Shown in pieces: positions 1-5,612 of a stretch of 5,612 nt of DNA (position 1 is its first letter; the number at the start of each line of letters is the position of its first letter). The stretch is from positions 1-5,612 of the forward strand of contig JAIRLC010000154.1 of assembly GCA_031259645.1 (NCBI GenBank). Reading direction: 5' to 3'. A program made the position numbers and the translations under genes. The notes beneath the pieces were generated by a model. That model searched no databases. It was not told the DNA's origin and worked only from the letters and a program-made list of their open reading frames with translations. Source of the stretch: Prevotellaceae bacterium. Its GTDB lineage: Bacteria > Bacteroidota > Bacteroidia > Bacteroidales > UBA932.

Positions 1-2
1 TA

Positions 3-33
3 ATTCATAATTCATAACTCATAATTCATAATT
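3..33. repeat. Tandem 7-bp repeat (ATTCATA)n upstream of aroC
   Basis: Three perfect copies of ATTCATA (3-9, 10-16, 24-30) and one copy with a single mismatch (ACTCATA, 17-23) are followed by a partial copy, ATT (31-33). The array begins within two bases of the left edge, so it may continue outside the window. It ends seven bases before the aroC start codon and therefore fills the place where a leader or promoter would lie. Short AT-rich heptamer arrays of this kind are, from memory, common between genes in Bacteroidota. Whether this one affects aroC expression cannot be told from the sequence. No TAnnTTTG box is visible between 1 and 40. Confidence 0.9.
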
Positions 34-40
34 AAAAAAG

Positions 41-1006
41 ATGAACACATTTGGTCGTATATTCCGTATCCATATTTTTGGAGAATCGCATGGCGAGAAC
101 CTTGGCGTGGTGATTGACGGCTGTCAGGAAGGCATTAGCCTGCAGCCCGACGATTTCGGCCCCGACCTGACGCGGCGGCGCAGCGGCGCGAAGGGCACCA
201 CCGCCCGCCGCGAGCCCGACGAGCCGAAAATAGTGAGCGGCATATACAATGGTTATACTACCGGTGCGCCGCTCACCATCCTGTTTGGAAACCACGACAC
301 CCATTCGGGCGATTATGCGCAATTCCGCGAGAAGCCCCGTCCGGGACACGCCGATTTTGCCGCTACCAAAAAATGGAATAATTTTAATGATTTGCGCGGC
401 AGCGGGCATTTGTCGGGGCGCCTCACGCTGCCGCTGACCGCCGCCGGCGTAGTGGCGAAAAAATGTATAGCGCCCATCGTGGTGAACGCCATGCTCACCG
501 AAGCGGGCGGCCACGCAAATATTGACGAGGCGGTGGAAAAAGCCATCCGTGAAAACGATTCTGTTGGCGGGATTGTGGCCTGTCGCGTGCAACATGTGCC
601 GGTGGGTTTGGGCGAGCCTTTTTTTGATACGGTGGAATCGCTTTTGGCGCATCTACTTTTTGCCATTCCTGCTGTGAAGGGTGTGGAATTTGGCGCGGGC
701 TTTGCGGCTGCCGCCATGAAAGGGTCGCAGCATAACGACCCGATTATTTCGCCCGGCGGCAAGACGGCCACCAATAACGCCGGCGGCATCACCGGCGGCA
801 TCACCAACGGCAACGATTTGTTTTTCCGCGTGGCGGTAAAACCCACATCGAGCATCATACAACCGCAACAAACCATCAACCTGGCTACCGGAAGCATCGA
901 AACCCTTGAGGTGCGAGGCCGCCACGACGCGTGCATTGCCCTGCGCGTGCCGGTCATCGTGGAAGCGGCGGCGGCTATTGTGCTCTGCGACCTCCTGAAA
1001 TTTTGA
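41..1006 (+). CDS. aroC: Chorismate synthase (compact form)
   Basis: Chorismate synthase converts 5-enolpyruvylshikimate-3-phosphate to chorismate in the cytoplasm, using reduced FMN as cofactor; this is the last common step to aromatic amino acids and folate. The family signatures are present in order: GESHG (14-18, His17 catalytic) followed by the GVVIDG block; RRRSGAKGTTARREPD (45-60); RPGHAD (100-105, second catalytic His103); GHLSGRLT (122-129); NNAGGITGGITNG (245-257); KPTSS (267-271); and GRHDACIALRVPVIVEA (293-309). The start at 41 is supported because MNTFGRIFRI is the normal N-terminus, placing GESHG at the usual distance; it is preceded by an A-rich run, not a Shine-Dalgarno site. 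At 321 residues it is roughly 30-40 shorter than the usual 350-360. The missing parts are an internal stretch around residues 153-175 and the C-terminal tail, since the protein ends CDLLKF just after the last signature. No frameshift or internal stop is seen, so I read it as intact and compact. Confidence 0.97.
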   Translation: MNTFGRIFRIHIFGESHGENLGVVIDGCQEGISLQPDDFGPDLTRRRSGAKGTTARREPDEPKIVSGIYNGYTTGAPLTILFGNHDTHSGDYAQFREKPRPGHADFAATKKWNNFNDLRGSGHLSGRLTLPLTAAGVVAKKCIAPIVVNAMLTEAGGHANIDEAVEKAIRENDSVGGIVACRVQHVPVGLGEPFFDTVESLLAHLLFAIPAVKGVEFGAGFAAAAMKGSQHNDPIISPGGKTATNNAGGITGGITNGNDLFFRVAVKPTSSIIQPQQTINLATGSIETLEVRGRHDACIALRVPVIVEAAAAIVLCDLLKF

Positions 1007-1007
1007 T

Positions 1008-1037
1008 TTTGTAATTTTGATAATCTTCGTACCTTTG
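1008..1037 (+). promoter_or_regulatory. Bacteroidota-type promoter for the aminopeptidase gene
   Basis: TTTG at 1008-1011 (-33 element) and TACCTTTG at 1030-1037 (-7 element, an exact match to TAnnTTTG) are separated by 18 bases, within the usual spacing for Bacteroidota sigma-A promoters. Transcription would be expected to start around 1043-1046, giving a leader of only about 15-18 bases before the ATG at 1061. The -33 element begins two bases after the aroC stop codon. The aminopeptidase and the gene behind it can therefore be transcribed independently of aroC. The assignment rests on motif match only. Confidence 0.7.
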
Positions 1038-1060
1038 TAAGATATATTATCGGAAATTTT

Positions 1061-2452
1061 ATGTTTACTAAGGAAATTTATATACAACGCCGGTTGCGCT
1101 TGCGCGAACAAATGAAGGATGGCCTTGTTTTGCTTTTGGGCAACCACGAAGCGCCCATGAATTATCCGGCGAACGCCTATCGCTTTCGTCAAGACAGTTC
1201 TTTTCTTTATTTCTTTGGATTGGACGAGCCCGGTCTGGCCGCCGTCATTGACCTTGACGCCGGCGCCGAAACGCTTTTCGGTGAAGAAGTCACCATGGAC
1301 GATATTGTATGGATGGGGCCGCAACCCACTATGCGCGAAAAGGCCGATAGCGTGGGCGTGGCAGCAGTGTCGCCTTTCGGGAAATTATCCGAAACGGTGC
1401 AACAGGCCATGCAAAAAGGCCGCACGGTACATTTTTTACCGCCTTACCGTTCGTTCAACAAAATATTGTTACACGATTTAACGGGCGTAGCGCCTGCCGC
1501 ACAAAAGGAGAGCGCTTCGGTGGCGCTCATTAAAGCGGTGGTAGCGTTGCGCGCCCGGAAAGAAGCGTGCGAAATTGCCGAGATGGAAAAAGCCTGCAAG
1601 GTGGGCTACGACATGCATGTGGCGGCCATGACAATGTGCCGTCGCGGCGTGAAAGAAAATACGATAGCCGGTTTTATTGAAGGGAAAGCCATTGCCGAAG
1701 GGTACATGCCTTCGTTTCCCGTCATTCTTTCGCAAAACGGAGAAACGCTGCACAACCACGACCACAGCCAACTCCTCACCGACGGGCGGCTGCTCGTGAT
1801 TGACGCGGGCGCCGAAGCTGTGTCGCACTATGCCTCCGATTTCACCCGTACGCTGCCTGCCGGCGGCCGGTTTACGCCGAAGCAAAAAGAAATTTATAAC
1901 ATTGTACTTGAAGCCAACAATTATGCCGTAAACACGGCAAAGCCCGGCATCACTTACGCCAGCGTTCACCTTGGAGCAGCCGGGATTATTACGCAGGGCT
2001 TGCAGGCGCTGGGCCTTATGAAAGGCAACGTCGAAGAGTCGGTGGCGGCCGGTGCGCATGCGTTGTTCTTCCCTCACGGCTTGGGACATCAAATAGGGTT
2101 AGACGTGCACGACATGGAAGACCTGGGTGAAAATTATGTGGGATACGACGACGACACACAGCGCTCCAAGCAATTCGGATTAGGCGCTTTGCGCATGGGA
2201 CGCGTACTGCACGAAGGTTTTTGCATTACCGTAGAGCCCGGTATATATTTCATCCCCGCCTTGATTGAACAGTGGAAACAGGAAAATAAACTCGGGCAGT
2301 TTATCAATTATCAGAAGGCGGCGGAATACATCGGTTTCGGCGGTATCCGCCTCGAGGACGACATTCTTATCACGCCAACCGGTTGCCGCCTGCTGGGCGA
2401 AAAACGTATTCCCATAACTGTAGAAGAAGTAGAAACAGCAATAAATTCTTAA
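1061..2452 (+). CDS. pepP: Xaa-Pro aminopeptidase (aminopeptidase P, M24B)
   Basis: This cytoplasmic dinuclear-metal (usually Mn) peptidase removes the N-terminal residue from peptides whose second residue is proline. The N-terminal creatinase/AMP_N domain covers about residues 1-140 (FRQDSSFLYFFG at 42-53 is typical), and the C-terminal pita-bread domain covers about 170-450. All five metal ligands of the family are visible: Asp248 (VIDAG), Asp260 (ASDFTRT), His343 (GLGHQIG), Glu392 (TVEPGIY) and Glu432 (IRLEDD). His231 (TLHNHDH) and His350 (DVHD) match the substrate-side histidines of E. coli PepP. The length of 463 is normal. No signal peptide is seen. The start at 1061 fits the domain boundary (MFTKEIYIQRR) and lies just downstream of a promoter; the preceding bases are CGGAAATTTT, with no Shine-Dalgarno. 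The gene is followed after 9 bases by the TPR membrane protein, so the two probably share a transcript. The family is certain; the exact substrate preference is inferred. Confidence 0.95.
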   Translation: MFTKEIYIQRRLRLREQMKDGLVLLLGNHEAPMNYPANAYRFRQDSSFLYFFGLDEPGLAAVIDLDAGAETLFGEEVTMDDIVWMGPQPTMREKADSVGVAAVSPFGKLSETVQQAMQKGRTVHFLPPYRSFNKILLHDLTGVAPAAQKESASVALIKAVVALRARKEACEIAEMEKACKVGYDMHVAAMTMCRRGVKENTIAGFIEGKAIAEGYMPSFPVILSQNGETLHNHDHSQLLTDGRLLVIDAGAEAVSHYASDFTRTLPAGGRFTPKQKEIYNIVLEANNYAVNTAKPGITYASVHLGAAGIITQGLQALGLMKGNVEESVAAGAHALFFPHGLGHQIGLDVHDMEDLGENYVGYDDDTQRSKQFGLGALRMGRVLHEGFCITVEPGIYFIPALIEQWKQENKLGQFINYQKAAEYIGFGGIRLEDDILITPTGCRLLGEKRIPITVEEVETAINS

Positions 2453-2461
2453 TCGTGATTT

Positions 2462-4735
2462 ATGAAGAAACAGCGTAACCCGTCGCCTGCCTTTCAAAAG
2501 AAACAACACGCAGCCATTTCCGGTGCGAAAATTCAGGGGAGAAACCCCATGTTACCGCTAATTCAGCAGGGTGTGGCTTTACCTAAATGGGTGTATGGCC
2601 TTATCCTGGCCTTGACCTTTGCGTTCTACGGCAACACCCTGTTCAACCATTATGCCCTTGACGACACGATGGTGATTACACAGAATGAATTTGTGAAAAG
2701 AGGCATAAGCAATATTCCGAAGATACTAAAGTATGACACGTTCAATGGTCGTTATGGTACGGTGGCGGTGAACCTTCCCGGCGGGCGCTACCGCCCCCTG
2801 TCGGTGATTACACTGGCGGTGGAATATGAACTGTTCACCGATGCGGAAACCAAACAAATTATTCAGGATAAGTTAGACCAGGGTAAGAATGACGACGACG
2901 CAGCCCTGCTGGTAGAAACGCCGCTGCCTTACGTCAACCACATGGTCAATATTCTGCTGTATGCCATTACCGCGTGGGTTTTGCTGCTCATCATGCTGCG
3001 TCTTTTTCCACTCGAATCGACAACCGGCTGGCGGGCGCTGTTCAATATTCCGGTGCTTACGGTGATTTTCTTTGTGGCGCACCCCGTGCATAGCGAAGTG
3101 GTGGCAAACATCAAGGGGCGCGATGAAATTATGACACTGCTGGGCGCCTTGTGCGCCTTGTATTTCACCCTCCGCTGGCTCGACACCAATAAATTGAAGC
3201 ACATGGCGTATGCTTTTCTTGCCTTTCTGCTGGGGCTGTTTTCCAAAGAAAACGCCATTACATTTCTTGTGGTTATTCCCATCACCATGTACCTCATCCG
3301 GCCGTGTAGCGTGAAATTTATGATATGCGGCCTGCTCTCGGCGCTACTTGTTTTTCCTTTCTTTAAAGGACATGCCGGGCTGTTCTTCGTGAGCGTTATT
3401 CCGCTTCTGGTGTGCCTTTTTATATCCGAAAAAGACAAGCGCTACACGATGGCACTGTTGCCTTTGTATCTTGCCGCGTTTATATTCCTTCTGGCGCGCC
3501 AGTCGGCCATTAACCTTGACCCGCTGCCCGAAAAAGAATTGATGAATAACCCCTTCATGTACATGCTGCCCGGCCAGAAATGGGCGTCCATCATTTATGT
3601 GCTGGGATGTTACCTGTGGCTGCAAATCTTCCCCTATCCCCTCACCACCGATTATTATCCCTACCACATTCCCATTATGAATTTTTCGGATGTGAGCGTG
3701 ATACTCGTCACCCTGCTTTATGTGGCGCTGGGTGCGTTCACTTTTTGGGGCGTTTTCAAGAGAAACAAATATGCGTATGCCGTCGTATGGTTTATCGTCC
3801 CGCTTTCCATTGTGTCGAACATTTTTGTGCAGGTGGGGACGTTTATGAACGAGCGGTTCATCTATATTTCATCCATCGGCTTTTGCATGGTGCTGGCCGA
3901 TTTCCTGATTTACCAACTGCCGAAGTGGTTAAAGCAAAAAACCCTTTATCAGGGTGTGGTGGCCTGTTTCATGCTGGCGCTGCTGTGCCTTTATGGCGTA
4001 GATACGGTGGCGCGCAACAAGGCGTGGCATGACGACTTTACCCTCTCCACCACCGACGTGAAAACGTCGCCCAGGAGCGCCAAGGCCAATTATGACGCCG
4101 CACGGGTGTATAACATCGAATTGCAGAAGGCTACCGACAGCACCGCGCGGGATTCCATCACCCGGTTAATCAATAAATATTCGCGGCGGGCGGTGGAAAT
4201 CCATCCCAATTATGAAAATGCTTTGCTACTCTTGTCGTGGTCGAATAGCGCGCTGGGCCAACCACCCGATTCTTCGATTAAATATTTGCTGCGGCTTATC
4301 CGGTGGAATAAATATAACCCCTTTGCTGTGGATGCCCTGGCTATAGCTACGGCCAATTATCCCGATTTGGAGAAAAAAATTGAAATTTGGGAATATGTGG
4401 CCAAATTAGTCCCCAACCGGTTTGAGCCGAACTTCAACTTGGCGGTTATTTATTCCAATATGGGGCGGTTTCAGGATGCTTTAACTTACTTTGAAAAAGC
4501 CGTCAAGCTTAACCCCGAACATGCGCAGGCGCTTATGGGCGCCGGTGCGATGTATGCCAATACCGCAAAGTTTGGTAAGTCGGTGGAAATGTTTGAGCGC
4601 GTGGCTAAGCTTATCCCTAACGATACGCTTGTTTATATAAACCTCTACCGGACATATACCTCTGTGGGAGATGGGGCGAAAGCGCAAGAGGCATTAGGCA
4701 AATATTGGGCATTGAAAACGCCACAGGGACAGTAA
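2462..4735 (+). CDS. Polytopic membrane protein with C-terminal TPRs, TMTC/GT105-like putative glycosyltransferase
   Basis: This 757-residue protein has a basic N-terminal tail (1-40), about 12-14 hydrophobic segments (first about 43-61, last about 495-512) and a soluble TPR region (about 539-757). Clear 34-residue TPRs start near 654, 688 and 722; a degenerate one lies at 539-600. The membrane half carries LDD (66-68) after the first segment, GRYRPLSVIT (108-117), HPVHSEVVANIKGRDE (207-222) and SKENAIT (261-267). These resemble hallmark motifs of eukaryotic TMTC1-4 O-mannosyltransferases (CAZy GT105, GT-C fold), which have the same layout: transmembrane segments, then TPRs on the lumenal side. 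By analogy Asp67/Asp68 would lie in the first periplasmic loop as catalytic candidates, and the TPRs would be periplasmic. That placement, glycosyl transfer and the lipid-linked donor are inferences; acceptor and sugar are unknown. An acidic stretch at 124-157 looks like an insertion. Start 2462 lies 9 bases after the aminopeptidase stop. Met30 (2549) is an alternative that would remove the basic tail. A structural, non-enzymatic TPR membrane protein remains possible. Confidence 0.85.
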   Translation: MKKQRNPSPAFQKKQHAAISGAKIQGRNPMLPLIQQGVALPKWVYGLILALTFAFYGNTLFNHYALDDTMVITQNEFVKRGISNIPKILKYDTFNGRYGTVAVNLPGGRYRPLSVITLAVEYELFTDAETKQIIQDKLDQGKNDDDAALLVETPLPYVNHMVNILLYAITAWVLLLIMLRLFPLESTTGWRALFNIPVLTVIFFVAHPVHSEVVANIKGRDEIMTLLGALCALYFTLRWLDTNKLKHMAYAFLAFLLGLFSKENAITFLVVIPITMYLIRPCSVKFMICGLLSALLVFPFFKGHAGLFFVSVIPLLVCLFISEKDKRYTMALLPLYLAAFIFLLARQSAINLDPLPEKELMNNPFMYMLPGQKWASIIYVLGCYLWLQIFPYPLTTDYYPYHIPIMNFSDVSVILVTLLYVALGAFTFWGVFKRNKYAYAVVWFIVPLSIVSNIFVQVGTFMNERFIYISSIGFCMVLADFLIYQLPKWLKQKTLYQGVVACFMLALLCLYGVDTVARNKAWHDDFTLSTTDVKTSPRSAKANYDAARVYNIELQKATDSTARDSITRLINKYSRRAVEIHPNYENALLLLSWSNSALGQPPDSSIKYLLRLIRWNKYNPFAVDALAIATANYPDLEKKIEIWEYVAKLVPNRFEPNFNLAVIYSNMGRFQDALTYFEKAVKLNPEHAQALMGAGAMYANTAKFGKSVEMFERVAKLIPNDTLVYINLYRTYTSVGDGAKAQEALGKYWALKTPQGQ

Positions 4736-4819
4736 ATTGCAATTCTCTTTAAATAATTTTACATGGCTTTCACTTAATTTAACGCTTTTTCCTTTGAAAT
4801 TTAAATAAATGTACTGATT

Positions 4820-4846
4820 TTTGTATTTTATAAAATGTTATCTTTG
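4820..4846 (+). promoter_or_regulatory. Candidate Bacteroidota-type promoter for the secreted protein gene
   Basis: TATCTTTG at 4839-4846 is an exact TAnnTTTG match. The nearest upstream -33 candidate is TTTG at 4820-4823, giving a spacer of only 15 bases, shorter than the usual 17-21; no better-spaced TTG is present. Transcription would start near 4852-4855 and leave a leader of about 75-80 bases before the ATG at 4931. The strong -7 match in an otherwise featureless, roughly 20% G+C gap makes this the best promoter candidate, but the weak spacing lowers confidence. Confidence 0.5.
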
Positions 4847-4930
4847 TGCAAAAAAAGATAGCAATTTTGTAAATGGTTGTTTTTTTAAACAAATGTTCTT
4901 TAAATAGCGTAAATTAGTAAAATTAATAAT

Positions 4931-5612
4931 ATGAAGAGCAAACTTTTATTATTCTTACTGCTGTGCTGGTCTGTTTCGTCGACACTTTATGCGCAGCAAA
5001 GTAATGGTGTTATGGTGTCGGATTTTACAATCGAAACAGATCATAGCGTTACATTTAAATTGATGTGGGACAGGGATGCGATGCCGCCTGCAGTGTGGAG
5101 CGATACGGTGTGGGTATTTGCCGATTACAATAATGCGGGCACGATGACGCGTATCCCGCTAAGTACTGCCGGAGCCACCCTCATCGAAACCAGCGCTCCC
5201 GGTATAGCAACGGTAATCCCTGTAAGCGGTAATAATCAAGGTGTTTATGTGGTCGGAAATGCAAGAACCACAGGTACGTTTTCCGCTACCGTGAAATTGG
5301 TGCCCGACGGTATTACCTTTTCGGCCGGCCAGACCGGTTGCGCTTATGCATCTAATTATCCACCAATTGCAGTAATTGATGAGGAGAGAAAAGTAACTTT
5401 CATGGGTACCTTCCTAACATTTAAAGGTACTATTTCTAATGGCGTGACGGATCAACAGGTGTTTTTTGATTCCGAACCTTATTTCTTGCCTGAAGGGTAT
5501 TGGATTAAGGATTTTACCGATACCACGAGCTCTCCGGGTATCTTCTCGTCGGGCGATCCGGGGTGCGCCGTCGCGAATTTGCTTATTACGGGTGACGGTG
5601 TGTATTGTGCCG
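4931..5612 (+). CDS. Secreted protein of unknown function (5' part, runs off the window)
   Basis: An open frame of 227 complete codons continues past the right edge without a stop. The N-terminus is a clear Sec signal peptide: Lys2 and Lys4, a hydrophobic core LLLFLLLCWSV (5-15) and a likely signal peptidase I site after LYA (19-21), leaving mature QQSNG. Cys12 is inside the core and LLLC is not a good lipobox, so a lipoprotein is unlikely. The visible mature part is rich in Thr, Ser, Gly, Val and aromatic residues with alternating hydrophobic patterns, suggesting beta-sandwich domains. A first block is about 25-135 (including WSDTVWVFADYNNAG, 56-70) and a second about 150-210. Cysteines fall in GCAYAS (136-141), GCAVAN (211-216) and YCA (225-227). 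I do not recognise a named domain. From memory, similar N-termini occur on long repeat-rich surface proteins of gut Bacteroidales; that is unverified. The start is supported by the signal peptide and the AT-rich leader (AATTAATAAT) before it. Export across the outer membrane, possibly by type IX secretion, would show only in the missing C-terminus. Confidence 0.85.
   Translation, partial: MKSKLLLFLLLCWSVSSTLYAQQSNGVMVSDFTIETDHSVTFKLMWDRDAMPPAVWSDTVWVFADYNNAGTMTRIPLSTAGATLIETSAPGIATVIPVSGNNQGVYVVGNARTTGTFSATVKLVPDGITFSAGQTGCAYASNYPPIAVIDEERKVTFMGTFLTFKGTISNGVTDQQVFFDSEPYFLPEGYWIKDFTDTTSSPGIFSSGDPGCAVANLLITGDGVYCA

Noticed and set aside
3..33. CRISPR array
   Set aside because: The units are 7 bp, directly adjacent and without spacers; this is a simple tandem repeat.
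32..652. A long reverse-strand open frame opposite aroC
   Set aside because: It lies wholly antisense to a well-supported chorismate synthase gene, has no recognisable motif and is low-complexity in Arg/His/Ala, as expected of a shadow of GC-rich codons.
653..1324. A reverse-strand open frame spanning the aroC-pepP junction
   Set aside because: It crosses the end of aroC, the promoter and the start of pepP on the opposite strand; the translation shows no domain, and both sense genes are unambiguous.
1478..2092. A 204-codon reverse frame inside the aminopeptidase gene
   Set aside because: It is antisense to the metal-binding region of a conserved enzyme and has no family resemblance; I treat it as a shadow.
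3580..4032. A 150-codon + strand frame inside the TPR membrane protein gene
   Set aside because: It is an out-of-frame read of the last membrane segments. Its Cys/His-rich translation looked briefly like a zinc-binding protein, but this is a by-product of the codons of the real gene.
4735..4744. AATTGCAATT palindrome just after the TPR gene stop codon, considered as an operator or terminator
   Set aside because: It is only 10 bp, AT-rich and not followed by a T-run; it is too short to support a claim.
4877..4892. TTGTTT/AAACAA inverted repeat with a TTTT loop, considered as a terminator or leader hairpin
   Set aside because: It is a six-pair stem with a single G-C pair on each arm in roughly 20% G+C DNA; such pairings are expected by chance, and it lies downstream of the candidate promoter with no fitting role.
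4931..4993. Possible lipoprotein signal using Cys12 of the secreted protein
   Set aside because: The residues before Cys12 are LLL rather than a lipobox with a small residue at -1, and the hydrophobic core continues to a good LYA signal peptidase I site at 19-21.

Overview
The window looks like ordinary chromosome from a Bacteroidota bacterium, most likely Bacteroidales. All four genes are on the + strand. None of the four starts has a Shine-Dalgarno GGAGG; they are preceded by A/T-rich bases instead. Two intergenic gaps carry TAnnTTTG boxes, the -7 element of the Bacteroidota primary sigma factor. The protein sequences also read as Bacteroidota-type. Coding DNA is moderately GC-rich, while the last intergenic gap is only about 20% G+C (37 of 190 bases, 4741-4930). 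I saw no RNA gene, mobile element, CRISPR array or defence system.

Layout: (1) Positions 3-33 hold a tandem 7-bp repeat directly upstream of the first gene. (2) Positions 41-1006 encode a compact chorismate synthase (aroC), the last step of the shikimate pathway. (3) A good Bacteroidota promoter at 1008-1037 precedes 1061-2452, an M24B aminopeptidase P (Xaa-Pro aminopeptidase) with all five metal ligands. (4) Only 9 bases later, 2462-4735 encodes a polytopic membrane protein with C-terminal TPR repeats. Its motifs resemble those of the eukaryotic TMTC O-mannosyltransferases (CAZy GT105). (5) A 195-bp AT-rich gap with a candidate promoter leads into a secreted protein of unknown function that starts at 4931 and runs off the right edge.

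Functional links: the aminopeptidase and the TPR membrane protein are probably co-transcribed, but no biochemical link between them is evident. aroC and the secreted protein look like separate transcription units. The most interesting parts are the TMTC-like TPR protein, which may be an extracytoplasmic glycosyltransferase, and the unrecognised secreted protein at the edge. I do not see convincing evidence for a new multi-gene system here.
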